64,000 nt of DNA from Istiophorus platypterus (GCA_016859345.1 CM029122.1:10120575-10184574), one strand, 5' to 3'; positions 12,426 through 25,126 are shown, numbered from the stretch's first letter. Numbers and translations: made by a program. The notes: generated by a model not told the origin, from the letters alone.

Positions 12426-15400
12426 GATAGATAGATAGATAGATAAGCAATACATTTGTTTGTGGTCAGTGGCTTAGAGACAGCAATCAGCCAAGTTAGG
12501 AACAAAATGGGGAACTCCTGACCCACAGAGACTGGATCATGACTGGGATCATATCTAACCCAAATGGAAACTGTTTTAATGAGGGATCAGTCATGTAGTC
12601 ATGACTGATCTGGTGTTTGGCAGTGAGTTTTTGGTCATTGTATGGCAGTGTTGTTGGTAAATGGTGTCGTGTGCTGTTTATTGTACTAAGTATGAAGTTA
12701 ACTGATAAATGAAATCTACTCATGGTTTGATTTTTGAAAGCATCCTCATTTTATCCTTGTATACATTTACAAAACACAATAACATACCAAGCACATTGAG
12801 GGTTACAGTGGCCTCTCCCAGGCTGACGTGGTCCTCACTGGCAGTCACCTCACAGCGGTACTCCCCTGAGTCTTTCTGAGTCACGGAGTGTATCGTCAGC
12901 GTCGCTCCTTCTATCCTGGCCCGTCCTGCGTAAGGCCCTGAGGTGGGAGGTAGTGGAGAGATGGCAGAGGGTGGACAAAGCATAACTAACTGGTAAAAAA
13001 AAATAAAAAATGAGTGAATCAAAAGTAATGAGGATGAAAGGATGACGGAGAGAACGGCAGCAAAATATCAGTTTTTTTAATTAAGCTTCATCAGGGGAAT
13101 GTATGCAGTAAAAATGTCACTCACCGGTAAATTTGTGATCATAGTACACAAACGTCACCACCTTTCCTATCTTCTTCCACTCGATTCGAGGGTTCTGGTC
13201 CCTCTGTGTCTTAAACTCACAGGCCAGCACTGCATCTGAGAGGACAGGAAACAAAACGGCAAAATGACCTTTTGCTTTATGACCAGTTCCTTTTTATCTT
13301 TTTCTTTTTTCCTTGCTAAAATTGCTGTTTTAGTCACAACCATCTGCTTGTGAAACCTGATCAGCATTAAGTAGTGCTGGGTCTGTTGATAGGATTCACC
13401 ACAGTGTCTGCTGTTGTTGTTCATTACTTGTATTTATTTTCCCATGTTTTAGCATGAATCTGGATGACTGCTGCTTTCAATTTATATCAGTTGATTTTCC
13501 AAGAAAATATTTTTAAAATTTATGCCATCATTTTGTATTTACATTAAAGAAGAAAGATCCAAGTAAAGGCATAATTATGTCAGTGTTTTTAAAATCTGAA
13601 GATTTGTTTAGGGGAAACGTGCAAAACATATAAAATATATAAAACTGTGCCATCTGTTAGTAATGTTAAGATTCACTTATGCATATTGTGGATTTCAACT
13701 TTTCTTACATAGTCATCGGTTTCCCACAAATTTTTTAATCAGAAGTAGTTTTTGATTCCTATCGTTTCAATTTAGATGGCAGAATTAATTGGAAAAATAT
13801 ATTGATGAGTCAATAAGACATTAAAGTTAAGACATTCAAAGAGATATATTATGTTCAGAAAGGTGAATAAATGTGGAAAAAACTATCTCACCTGTGTGCT
13901 CGTGGACCTCCACATTGGGTTTACTGCTGCTTACAGTCAATGACAGACAGACAGGACCTGGTGAGATAAGAGAAGCAATTAACTCTTACAAACCAAATTT
14001 ACACTCAGGCCACCAAGTGTGACAATCTTAAAGTCCTTTTCTTGTCACATTCCTGATGAAAAAGGCTTATATCTCTCTCTATTCACATGCTGCATATATC
14101 TATAGTTCAGATTGAGGGCCTGCGGGGACTTTTTGGACTCAGAGACCAGAAGCACAATCCAATATGTAAACAGGATAAAGAAGCACATGAGATTGAGTCA
14201 TGCACACACGTTCTCACAATATAGAAAAAAGGCACAAGGTACAAGATAAATTCCCATAACAGAATATGTACATATCTGCCTACTATCTATGTGAATGCAA
14301 ACACACAAAAAGTGTGTCTTTCTTTCCCTGTGAGGACCCTAACTGATGTAATGCATTCCCCAGTCCCTAACCCAATCCAATACTGAATTCTAACCTTAAC
14401 CTAAAAACCAAGTCTCGACTTTAAACATTCCTCTGAAATAGTGAGGACCGGCCAAAATGATGCAGAAATATCCTCACGATGAGGGTTTACAACTGAATTT
14501 GGTCCTCACAAATATGGCAATGCTAGGCCATTACACACACTCCCACGGAGAGATATAGGGTGTGTAGCTACATCCTGGTGGTGCCAGGAACGGCCGTGTG
14601 TAGGAATGCGAGTGATGGATGACTCTCTGACAAGCCGCTCTGTCCCGACCCGATAACCTCTTTCAGTGATCTGTCCCATCGACGATCACATACGCTCCCA
14701 CAAACACAGAGCAGACCCCCTCAGGAAGTCACAGCACTCACACCACACACAAGAAAAAAAATAAATAAAAAAATCAGTGTGCACATGCATCTAAAGGGAC
14801 GCTCCACCAAAAAAAAAAAAAGATTGTATCAAAAGGCGACTGTAAAAGTTTCCACAGCGGTACACAGACTTACTACAGCACGGCTTGATAAGCTACAAAG
14901 CTTGGAAACTCAAAGGAGGGTGATAGGTTGACGAAGCAGCCGTGCTTGATACCACACGGGTGGAACAGAGAAGTGAGCAGGGCTGCAGATTTGAGTTTCT
15001 GCTGATGTTATGCCGGTTTATCTCTTGCAAAAGCTTATATCTGTCATTAATCCCATCCAGCTGACACTCGTTCAAGCTGCTGTTGCCTGTGAAAGATATA
15101 ACTGCACATTTTTATCAGCATTCAAGTCAACAGGGGTGAATGATAGTTAAGAAATTTTAAATTGTACATAGAGAATCCTTTAAGGGCTTTTACTTGAGAA
15201 CTATTAATGTATATTTCTTTGGTAGTATGTGTGTGTGTGTGCATATGCATGGAAAGGATGCTTTTCTTATTCATATAAAGCAGCGCTTTATGGCAGTAAC
15301 CTTACCCCTCTCAGCTGGCACAACACACACACACACACACCACACTTGTGAGGATCTACAAATATTGAAACCTTAACCTTAAGCCCTTGTATGATGCCTA

Positions 15401-16382
15401 ATCTAATTTAACACTGAACTGCAATCCTTGCAATGACCTGATCTTCACCCAAGTAAACAGAAAACATATGTAAACATAAACACAATATATGGTAAAATGC
15501 ACAAAAAACAAACAAAAAAAAGCTCATGAACATAGAGTATTATAATGCCAATAATATACGTCACTGATGTTTTAGATTAAATTAATTTCAAAGTAATTTC
15601 TAACATGTTTTCAAATTTACATGTTTAGATTGTCGACACTGGAAACTAATGAAAAAAAAAATGCATTTTGCCCAAGACATTCCAAACGCATCTCTTCACT
15701 TTGTCCAAACAGAGGATGAAGATTTCAATCTTTTCCCATCTGCAAGGTCCTCATGGGTAGATTCAAGAAAGATCAAAACACACGCACACACACACACACA
15801 CACACACTCACACACACACAAGTCAGAGCTGCAATATTGACATAAAGCAGCCTCTGCCCTTTAAAATCCCCACAGCAACTTCAAATGCAATTTTACAGAT
15901 AGCAATTGCTCGTTTTCATCTCAGTCCAATTAACAGCAGGGTCAGTCAGGGGCTATCATCAAGCTCAAAGGGAGGGGACCTCAGGCTGCTCCGCTGGGCC
16001 ACGTGACGCGTCTCATCAGCCTAAAGATCTGGGGTCAAAACGGCATCAGAGCGGCCCCAGTGTAAACACGAGGCCCGGCCACGACCACTCCCTCCTCAAT
16101 CTCATCCCCGGACGCAGATCACACCTCCTCCCTGCTTCTGGGATTACTCACAAGACCGGCCACGCAAGCTGATCATCGGTGAATCAAAATCCCACCGCTT
16201 AGCTTCACATGGGAAACATCAGAAGTCATGGCAGCAAACCGCTTGGTGCCGATACACAGCATGAATATCTGCGAATGTTTGGCATCGAGCCCCTTGAATC
16301 AGGCATTAATTAAACAAGCAGGACCAATTTGTAGAATTCTGGTGTTGATGGTAAAGCAGCTGGGTTTTTTTTTTAGGGAGGG

Positions 16383-16429
<47 letters not shown>

Positions 16430-16831
16430 GCACACCAATAATTTTCGTACAGTCCCTAACTATATGCATTGGACCTTACATTAGTTCTTTGTTTCTTCCG
16501 TGCAAACTTTTAGAAACTTTCCCATATTCTCTGAAATTGATTTTAGACTTAACTGAACCAAGTAGAATCTCAGAACCTCAGAATATCTGAGACAATAAAA
16601 TCCATGGTGGAAAAAGTAGCCTGTGAAAGACACATCCCAGACTCTGATAATGTAGTTTACCAGAAGGTAAAAAGCTCCTTCTCAACACTTGTGCCTGCAC
16701 CCATCACAAACTGAACTAAACACACTTATCCCTCTGAATGAGTCACCAAGTTTTTAAAGCCAGGAAAAGGACTCACCCTGCAATAAGGTGACGATGAGCA
16801 GGGGCAGCGCCAGCATCTCCACCTGGTTCAT
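10010..16831 (-). CDS. jam2: Junctional adhesion molecule B (JAM2), complete, 10 coding exons
   Basis: Type I membrane protein of cell junctions with two immunoglobulin domains, which binds JAM family members between cells. Coding exons, in transcript order: 16831-16777, 13957-13892, 13235-13125, 12937-12788, 11808-11627, 11466-11358, 11263-11156, 10364-10346, 10248-10194, 10048-10010. All join in phase to about 297 residues (human JAM2 298). Exon 1 encodes a signal peptide. The V-type Ig domain has cysteines in VLACEF and YRCEV and a PRIEW segment matching the JAM R(V/I/L)E dimerisation motif. The second Ig domain carries PSCEVPSS, LLCKDK and YRCESSN, closer to JAM2 than JAM3. A membrane helix (VLITGASGFLMFILLCCICV) is followed by basic residues, then a tail with about ten consecutive prolines and the C-terminal PDZ ligand SFMI. 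The a or b co-orthologue cannot be decided here. Confidence 0.9.
10194..10248 (-). repeat. jam2: Triplet repeat in jam2 exon 9 encoding polyproline
   Basis: The plus strand shows GGAGGAGGAGG-type triplets, read on the minus strand as CCT/CCA codons giving about ten prolines between KYYN and TRN. It lies in the cytoplasmic tail, just before the last exon. Triplet arrays change length easily, so allele length may vary. Confidence 0.8.
10497..10640. mobile_element. hAT-like MITE fragment in jam2 intron
   Basis: The segments TACTTTTACTTCAGTTGAGT, CTAGTCCACCACATTGCAGG and GTTACAGATTAAGGCTTTCC occur in the order seen in the interior of the same teleost repeat family as 6265-6350 and 8925-9085. It is intronic, between coding exons 8 and 7 of jam2. 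Confidence 0.5.
11074..11101. repeat. CA microsatellite in jam2 intron
   Basis: Uninterrupted CA dinucleotides, with a further impure CA run just to the left. Located about 55 bases downstream of the jam2 transmembrane exon in transcript direction. Confidence 0.9.
12369..12445. repeat. GATA tetranucleotide microsatellite in jam2 intron
   Basis: About 18 tandem GATA units with one GATGATA interruption near 12424. Intronic, between coding exons 5 and 4. Arrays of this length are usually highly polymorphic. Confidence 0.95.
14300..14530. mobile_element. Degenerate interspersed repeat in jam2 intron 1
   Basis: Contains CTGTGAGGACC, TCTAACCTTAACCTAAAAACC and GTGAGGACCGGCCAAAATGA, recognisable words of a widespread teleost intronic repeat often found beside CA arrays. 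A second, more decayed relative is at about 15310-15440 (CTTGTGAGGATC, AAACCTTAACCTTAAGCCC). Family name not assigned. Confidence 0.45.
15310..15440. mobile_element. Second degenerate copy of the GTGAGGAC / AACCTTAACCT repeat
   Basis: A CA run is followed by CACTTGTGAGGATC and AAACCTTAACCTTAAGCCC, matching in order the element at 14300-14530. Intronic in jam2 and non-coding. Confidence 0.35.
16386..16429. repeat. CA microsatellite in jam2 intron 1
   Basis: About 21 uninterrupted CA units, about 0.35 kb downstream of the first coding exon in transcript direction. A shorter CA array is at 15780-15820. Confidence 0.9.
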
Positions 16832-17000
16832 CTTCGGTCGCCGACTCGGGAGTCGCGATGCGTCCTGAGTTCTGCGGGTGAGACTGAAAACTCTCCGCGG
16901 CTCGTTCAAGTTTCGCCCGCAAGTGTGCGTGCGCAAGCGCAATTATCCCTCGGGTCTGACGGGGGGCGCGCAGGGGGGGGGGGGGGGGGGGGCAGCTGGA
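16832..17000 (-). promoter_or_regulatory. jam2: jam2 5' leader and proximal promoter region
   Basis: Upstream of the jam2 ATG the sequence becomes CpG-rich (for example GTGCGTGCGCAAGCGC). It is followed by a run of 20 G on the plus strand (16973-16992). A transcription start is likely in this stretch, but none can be fixed. No TATA box was seen. Confidence 0.5.
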
Positions 17001-17144
17001 GAATAAAGATAAAGACAGGATCTACGTTAGGTGACGGACAGATGTTCCACCGCTGCATCAGACCGACACAAGAGAAATACAACAACCATCACTAAACTGT
17101 CACCAAGTCCAAAAGTAAAGTAAAAATACAGCATATACATAAAG

Positions 17145-17517
<373 letters not shown>

Positions 17518-17518
<1 letters not shown>

Positions 17519-20500
17519 CAAATTCATCCTAAGACCCGGACAGTTCCACGTTTATCCTGAGCCATAAATTGACCTTCTTCTTAAGGTGTTTTTTTGTTTG
17601 TTGTATTTTTTTTTTATCGGACACCATGTTATGTTTTCCAAATGAATTACAAAGATCCTAAAAGAACCATTGCCCATGCTGATATAGAAGGAAAACGAAT
17701 CCTTTGTTTCATTCCTGCTTGGTAGTAAATAATCAAGGCGTCTATAAAAAGTTTAAACCTGCACAATATGGAAGGTTGCACTTTGCAGCTCTTTACCAAA
17801 TTCTCCTGTACAATGTTAAATAAAATCTCCAGCAGTAGCGTTCACCGTAAAGGCCTCCTCCTTGTTAACGCACTGCCTTCCGCGTTTGCATTTATTCATA
17901 TATTTTTCTGAAACGACCACTTTTGTAAAATCATTTCATCCTCCACCGAATTGGAGGTGAAAAGATGGAACCCAGTTAGATGGTTAGCGGGGTTGTAACT
18001 TCTCCAAATGTCACCAGTGACGGTGTAATAGGAGGCGCGGAGATTAAACAGGTGCTGGCCGAGCTACTGCGTCCTCGACTATTGGGTTTCTCGCCACCGG
18101 CGCCCGTTACAACAAGCACATTGTCACTCCTCCTGGTTAATGGGCACACATGCTTACATCTGTGGCCATATGTACACACAAGGAGCCTCACAGGGGCCAT
18201 ACGTGCGGGCACGTGTTGCACAAACGCACACGGAGAATAAGAGTGAGATGCGGACTCGCAAAGTCTCAGCTGCAGCACCTGTTCACAGCCAGAAATCTCA
18301 GCTGCTGCTCTGCTGTGAGCAGGACAAACTGATGCCTTGTAACACAAAGAGAAACACACATGCACACAGCTCAGTGCCGACAAACGTGCCGGACAAACAA
18401 ACTCTCCGAGATACTGAATTCTATACGAGGTATTCTTCGATGACAGCCCTGCCAATTCAAACATAATTTTGAAACTTCTATGTGCAAAAATTCAACGACT
18501 GCTTTGTGCAAACTACTCAAGGATCGAATAAAGGCTGAAATGTTGATTTTTTTTTTTTTACAAGTAATTTAACCCGAATTTCAAAATATCTCGCGATCTA
18601 ACTTTAAAGGTTAGATATAATGTGAGACTTCCACAATATAGAGCAAAATGAACACACGCTTTCTAACAAACAGGGAAAAATCAAAGCAGGGACAGACCTC
18701 CTCTACACAGCCTCTGGCTGGTAACTGCATGTCGATTCATGCAAGCAGCTGCTGTTTCCAAATCACATCATTTGCAACCCTCACTCCGACCAGACGTAAT
18801 TATCAAGTCTGAGGTAACAAAAAACCGATTGTGCCGGAATTCACAATGCCCCGGGAAGAGCGTATAGCAGAAGCCCATTGGAGGACAAACACAAAATGGC
18901 AGGAACTAGTGGAGAAACGCCAGGACAGAGGCCCCGAGAGGTGGGCTGCAGAGGCTTTTCAGGACATTTGGGGGCGACAAAGGAAAGGGGGCCACCCAAT
19001 CTCAGAGGAAGCCACCAGGTGGCTTTGGATCAGGAGGACTGATCGGTGGCCTGGTTGCTGCTGGGAAGCATGTTAGGCCTGATCAAGCTCGGCCGGGTCC
19101 CCTGGGTGAGGGTGGAGAGGCCTGAGACACCCAGGGACCCCAGGTCACATCACGGATGATGGAAATTTTTGAGGTTTATCGGAAGGAGATTTAGCCTCTC
19201 AAATTGTCTACCTGTGCTAGTGTAGCCCCATTATGTGAAAGTGTCACATACTGCACCTCATTCATGTTACCTGAGAACAGAGGTTAATTAACCACAAGTT
19301 TAATTAAACATACTTTACCTATAAATACCTAAAAAATCGTGTCAAATAAATTGTCTAGTTCCTGTATTTTACATTCATCGTCTGTTCGTGTAAACTAATC
19401 TTGGTGAGCAGCAGTCTCGCTGTGGGAGAGGATATCTTTGATAATCGAGGCCAGAGAAGTGGGCCACATGCAAATCAAGGCTTCTTTTAAAATAGGTTGT
19501 CAAAGGCGAGGATCGGGATTTGACCACGGATCCACAAAACTGGGTGACTGAACTGAATAAATATTCATTCTGATAAACTGAACCCTAGTTCCTGTTTGGA
19601 CATGTTAGTCTGAAGTAATGTTTTAACACATGCTCAGCCAATTAATATTGATGCTCATGGTTTGAGAACCCAAACTGATCCTATTTGCTGGACAACAACC
19701 CTTTTAGTGATTTTTTTTTTAGTGACAAATCTATTGACTTTTTTTGCTATTCATACTTTACCATACTTGTTCCTTCGTCCTACAACAGAAACAGATAAAA
19801 ACATGTCAATGTGAAAAGTTTTTTTGGGGACTTGGCTCTACCATTTTTATGTGTATTTGAGTGCAGGGAGTAGGAGAGAAGGAAACAGATAAGGAGCAGA
19901 CCAGCCATATACTAGTTTTGTCATTTTTGCTTATTCTGCCCTTTTCACTTTTCAATTGCATAAGCATTTTGTGGCATCCATGAGAGACAAACTAATAATT
20001 TTTATGGTAATAGAAAGTAATGATTAATTATTCTTTGGCATTCAACAGGTCAGAGTACAGATCTATTATATTCAAGTGAGTGGAAGTTTTTGCTGAGAAT
20101 TACATGCAAGCTGTTTCAGTAATAAACTTTTTTTTCTTTTACTCATCTTAAAACTAAACCATTTTTGGCTTCATCTTGTTGTTTGCAATGGCAAAGTTGG
20201 TCCAATTTTATGGTCTTTTGGTAAGATAAAATGTTGACAGTGTTTATTTTTTTTTGTCTCCAACAACCCTTTTTATTGACTTAATTTAGATTAAAAAAAA
20301 TCAATGAACGTCATCTATATACTCTTCTTTAATTATTTTATATATGTCTGGCCTCTGAAATAGATGCATATGAGAATAGCATACTACCTGACCTTTACAC
20401 CATCTACTGAGATTTACTGTACATTACTGTACTCATTTTCCAAGAGGAGCGGTTTTCCGTCAGGTGACACTTTCCAAGTTGTTTATTTCTTTGGAAAGGC

Positions 20501-20819
20501 CTTGACAATGTGAACTTTATACCCTTTTATTTATGGCTGAGTTCATGCCAAGAGGAGACATTATACTCTGACACTATGTTTCTGTCACCTTATCTTCCGA
20601 TAAGTTATGGTAATGAAATAACCTTCCTTATAATTTACTGAAAGAGAGGTGAAATAAATTGAGGCAGGACTATTGCTATTCATACAGATTAGGAATGCCA
20701 TAAAGAAACCCAGATAAACAGCCACCGCAGTGAGTAGAGAGACATAAAGGCACATGAACAGGTGTGGATAAGTCATTCATACGAGGAAATATCATTCAGA
20801 TTTTATTATACAGAGCAAG
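17518..20819. other. Spacer between jam2 and the lectin gene
   Basis: No gene recognised. Two overlapping frames of opposite strand at 17976-18466 lack domains, conserved motifs or splice context and look fortuitous. The only meaningful coding trace is the LINE tail at about 18835-19165. Confidence 0.5.
18835..19165 (+). mobile_element. Non-LTR retrotransposon (LINE) 3' remnant
   Basis: An open frame encodes a segment with KWQELVEKRQDRG and, near its end, EEATRWLWIRR. A Trp-Leu-Trp-Ile-Arg tail close to the stop is typical of the C-terminus of several fish non-LTR reverse transcriptase proteins (recalled, not searched). The following GC-rich stretch resembles a short LINE 3' UTR. No catalytic YADD-type domain is present, so this is a 5'-truncated dead copy. 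Confidence 0.5.
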
Positions 20820-23800
20820 ATGAAGACTCTGCTATTGCTCCAACTTAGCATTGCAGGTGAGAGATTTCAGCTGTTTCCCTCTTTCTGCTTCTCTTTTCAT
20901 CGTGTTTTGAAAAATTGCTGTTAAATTTTGAGTGCAGGTTCTCTTTTCCTAAACACTCCCCAGTCACTGCAGATTTTGATTTTATTTACAAAGAAACTTC
21001 AATCCCACATCTATGGTATATCTGCCAGTGCTTTTGTCTATGACCCTTGTCATGAACATAAAGAGAATCTTGTTTATCTCAGCATTTAATGCCATTTCTG
21101 TTTTTTGTAAAGATCAATTAAATCAAGATTTACAATTGAAATGCTATATACTACACATTTACTATCTCCAAATCAATTTTCAAGTCAAACTTCCAACTTC
21201 TTTGCTAAAATCTAAAAGTATAATAAAAGAAAATCATACTTTGTTCATTTAAGTTGTCTTCAAAAGTTAAAGTAAGCACAAAGAAATTTTGGTTCAGTTT
21301 AAATGAATAGAAAAAGGAATAAACAATAAAAAGCAGATTTTTTTTTTCCCCCAGTGAAAATGGCATCATTTTAGGGATTGATAACACTTATATTCCTCAC
21401 ACAGATTCAGTCAGGTGTTATATTCATGCTTTATTGTACGTCAGCTCAGTTCCGACATGATCTTAGCTGTTTCTGCCTTATGACATGATGGGTGTAGGCA
21501 TAGATAGATTACTAAACAGGCCTGTCAGGCACAGGCCCAGAGGCCTAAGGGCTTAAGAAGCCAGAAAGTCAATCTGGCTCCTATAAAGGAGCAGTCAGGG
21601 GCCTTTTACATGTCTCTGCCCAGAGGCCCAGACAGTCATAGTCCCATCATCTGCCAATGGGTGCATATAAGAGAATCTGCTTGAATTCAAAATGAACTTT
21701 TCCTATTTATTCTTTGCAGTTGCTTTGGCAGTGCCCGCATTTCTACCTGGTGTGGTACAAAATCCTGATTTGACTAAAGAAGACCAGACCCCTGTGCAGG
21801 GAGACCTGGTCCCTGTTCAGGGTCATGTGGAGGTGGAGGAGCCGGCACCACAGGTCAGACTGGTCATCAAGGAGCAGCAGGAGAAACTGTCTCCAGTGGA
21901 CACGGAGCAGGGCCAGAGCCAGAGTACTGTGGAACTACAGGTTAAAGTGAAGCCGATCGACAAGGTGGAGCAAGACGGTAAAGTAAAGACTGAGGTTAAG
22001 AAGGATCCAGAGCTCAAAGTCGAGCCAGACATTGAGAAGGACCAAGAGGTCAAAGAAAACCCTGAAGTTAAGGTGCTGCAGGAGCTAAAAGCAGAGCCAG
22101 AGGTTAAAGCAAGGCCGCAAGTTAAGGTGGATCCAGAGCCAGAAGTAAATCTGAATCTAGACCTTATGGCTGAAGGAGAGGTTAATGTGAAGCCAGAAAC
22201 TGAGACAGAGCCAGAGCTCAAAGTAGAGCCAGAGGTTAAGGTAGAGCCAGATGTTCAAATGGAGCAGAAACAGGCAGAGACTGAGACAGGCCAAAAGGTT
22301 GAAGAGAGGCGCACTGACATGGAGGGAAACTATGAAACGGCGAGTGAGCCAATCATGGAGTTGGAGCCACTGGATGACCACAGTATGAATGGTGAGGAGG
22401 GGGGTGATAGGGACCTGTCAGAAAAAGAAAAGACGGTGAGGATGGCAATTCAGAGTCAAGATCCTGTCATTGAACCTCTGCCAGAGGAGGAGGGGCTTAT
22501 GAGGAAGGGGGAGGATGTTTTAGATGAAGAGCCAATCATGGAACTTGAGCAAGAGATGAGGAATGAGCCACTTCACAACTTAGAGGTCATGCCAGATGCT
22601 GCTATCATGGAGGAAGGGCCTGCATTGGACACCACAGAGCAGCATATTGCATATTTAGAGGACTATTTCCGAAATGAGGGGGCCAGGATTGGGATGGTGC
22701 CTGAAAAACACCTCTCTGACAGACATCTCTTTGAGGAGCCAGCAGTGGAAGATGGTGCTGTTCTTGATGGAGGTGCTGAGATTGGTGTGGCGCCTAAAAG
22801 AGAAAAAGGGGCTTTGATGAGCCAAGGAGGTAAAAACCCAGTAGACAGAATATTACCACTACAACAAAACGAGCATTAACCTGCAGCATTAACTTGCTAC
22901 GCTTTAAAGATAGGTTCACATTTCTAAATTGTTAAAACAACACTCACATGAGATAAGTATTGGAAAAGAACCTTTTTGTCCATGAAGTGATCCCTTCCTA
23001 ACACGATTCCAGTGTGAGAGACGGGGCTCCATGGAAAAAAATTGACCAACATGCATGAAAAAACATGTACACGCACAAAAAAAAAGAACCCCAAGAAATC
23101 AATGCCAAGAAAGGATATGCCTCTGAGTACAGAAAGGCAAAAAACAAAAAGAACTCACAAAGAGAGAAAAATGATCTAAAAAAGAAGAAGAACACAATAT
23201 ATATCAAACCCCTCGGTCCCATAGCAGACAAAGCAAAATAAATGCTAGAAGAGTCCTTTTGATCATGATATCCCACCCCCTCCTCAGGTTTGGCACTCCT
23301 GTATTTTAATGTGTAAACTGACTGATAATATCCAGCTGGAGCAAACATGAGGCTTCAGCATGATTGTCTGCCAAATCAGTTGGGTATCTTCCAAAGTAAC
23401 TGTCTTTTTAGTACCAGGCTCTCTCTCTCTAAATGTTTCCCTGACCCATGTTTCCTTGCTGAGCAGCAGTGTAGGCGGAGTAACAAAATTTGGCGATTTG
23501 GCGCCAAATAAATTGAAACTTTGGAAGGTACCTACTCAGTTTGTCTGTCTTAGATTTCTGCCTCTTACGAGATTCTGCTGAACAGATGCATTTTTACACA
23601 GAATGAGAATACAAGTGATGGGGTTTCGCTCCCATCGCTTGCATTGGAATCCTGTCACAAAGGGATCTGATTACAGTGACCAAAAATATCTCAGTGTTCG
23701 GCTGAGTTTTGTTTGAGGATAGACTGTGACAATGTGAGCCTATCCTTTCATGAGCAGCACGGCGGAAAATGTTGTAACTTCCCCTCATTGCCACAGGGCA

Positions 23801-24944
23801 GAGCACTTGTCTTGGTGTGGAACATAAGGGGAAGTGTTACGAGTTCTTCAGGGGACCAATGAGAGCTGCAGATGCTGAGGTATTCCAGTGTTCTCCAACA
23901 TCTCAAAAATGCACCGTAACATGTTTTAAAAGCCAGACGTCTTTAGGACCGCAATGTTGATTATGTGCGTAATCCCTACCGTCACTGTCTCACCTTTGGC
24001 TTGCAGGTTTTCTGCCAGGAAAGATTCCCTAGTGGCCACCTGGCCTCCATCACAAGCCAATACATCCACAGAGAAGTGATGAAAATGATGCTGCAGCAAA
24101 ACGGGGCATATACGCGCACCTGGATTGGAGGAATCCGGTATTTGGAGGTGTGTATGTTCAGTCAGGGTAGTCATTAAATCTGCCATTGAAAATAATAATT
24201 TACCCATCCCTAATAATACATTGAGAGTGGTTTACTTAATTGTGTTTTTATTTGGAGAATGAATCACATTAATGACTCCTCCATCTGATCGCACCTCGCT
24301 AACCTCCTGTCAGACTGGCAACTTTATCTGGTTGGACGGATCCCACTGGGGCTATGATGACTGGTTGTCAGGGGAACCCAATGACACAATAGATAAGGAG
24401 GACTGTGTGGAGCTGCTGACATTGGGTATGAACCGGTTCACTGTTTATCCTTCTGGATAAGTTCAGTTCAGCTTGCCACCTTTTTTTTTTTTGCATCCAT
24501 TTTTGGTAATCACCTTTTAAACTGTCCTTACCCAACATGGCCAGTGTCCCTTTTTTAAGCACAAACTCATCTACATAACTGTCTTCTCGTTATGCCAATT
24601 TAGGAAAGTACAAAGCTACAAGGAACCAAAAATACCAGAAAAAACACATGGGAAGCAATAAAATTTTAGAGATACTTTAGTGATAATCACTAAAAATATT
24701 ATAATAGAACAGTCCAAGGTCTTAAAAAATTTTGTTTCACTATTTATAGATACAATTACAACAAAAATATCAGAAATATAACAAAGATACTCCTTTTTCT
24801 TCTGACGTTTTTCCAGATATGAATATAGAACACTGTTGCCAATGACTTTCTGGTCAAATTTTCTGTCTTTCAGGAGATGGAAAGTTCAATGACTTCACAT
24901 GCTGGGAACCTCAGGCATTTATCTGCTCCTACCTTTATCAGTGA
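20820..24944 (+). CDS. Secreted acidic-repeat C-type lectin domain protein, PRG2/PRG3-like
   Basis: Exons 20820-20856, 21720-22829, 23797-23879, 24007-24147, 24314-24425 and 24874-24944 join in phase to about 517 residues. Exon 1 plus the start of exon 2 encode a signal peptide (MKTLLLLQLSIAVALAVPA). Exon 2 encodes about 370 residues of acidic low-complexity sequence with repeated VKxEPE-like units and two EPIMELE motifs. Exons 3-6 form a C-type lectin domain with CLGVEHKGKCYEFF, HLASITS, TWIGGIRYLE, FIWLDGSHW, EPND, FNDFTCW and FICSY just before the end. The acidic region plus terminal lectin domain with WIGG and final FICSY resembles eosinophil major basic protein (PRG2/PRG3), whose acidic pro-piece masks a basic lectin domain. 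Here the lectin part is not strikingly basic and keeps an EPN motif, so orthology is uncertain. A start at 21692 is the alternative. Confidence 0.8.
21663..21719 (+). promoter_or_regulatory. Possible alternative promoter/start inside lectin gene intron 1
   Basis: A TATA-like string (CATATAAGAG) lies about 25 bases before an ATG at 21692 that runs in frame into exon 2 and also gives a signal-peptide-like start (MNFSYLFFAVALAVPA). The same stretch ends in TTCTTTGCAG, a good splice acceptor that joins in phase with the ATG exon at 20820. The spliced form is preferred; the TATA is probably too close to the ATG for a normal leader. Confidence 0.3.
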
Positions 24945-25120
24945 TTGGACAGTGAGCACTTGGTCCCTTCTTTGTCTGATGCTTTTTTCTTTCAGTTTAA
25001 AATCACATCTTGAAAAGCACAAGGGGGCAATGACAAGATGCAATGACCTAAAGGACCATCGCACAATTTATGGAATACTCCTTGGTGGTTTTGTTTTTAT
25101 TAACAAGCAAATATTCTGTA

Positions 25121-25126
25121 AATAAA
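25121..25126 (+). promoter_or_regulatory. Polyadenylation signal of the lectin gene
   Basis: AATAAA about 177 bases past the TGA stop, within GTAAATAAAGAAAAG. The first canonical signal downstream. Inferred from sequence and position. Confidence 0.55.

Noticed and set aside
17976..18466. 162-codon minus-strand frame with an overlapping plus-strand frame
   Set aside because: Composition is unremarkable, no family resemblance was seen, and there are no flanking exons or splice signals in phase.
21823..22381. Antisense Ser/Thr-rich frames under the acidic exon of the lectin gene
   Set aside because: They are the mirror of GAG/GTT-rich repeat codons on the plus strand, which carries the clear signal peptide and exon junctions.
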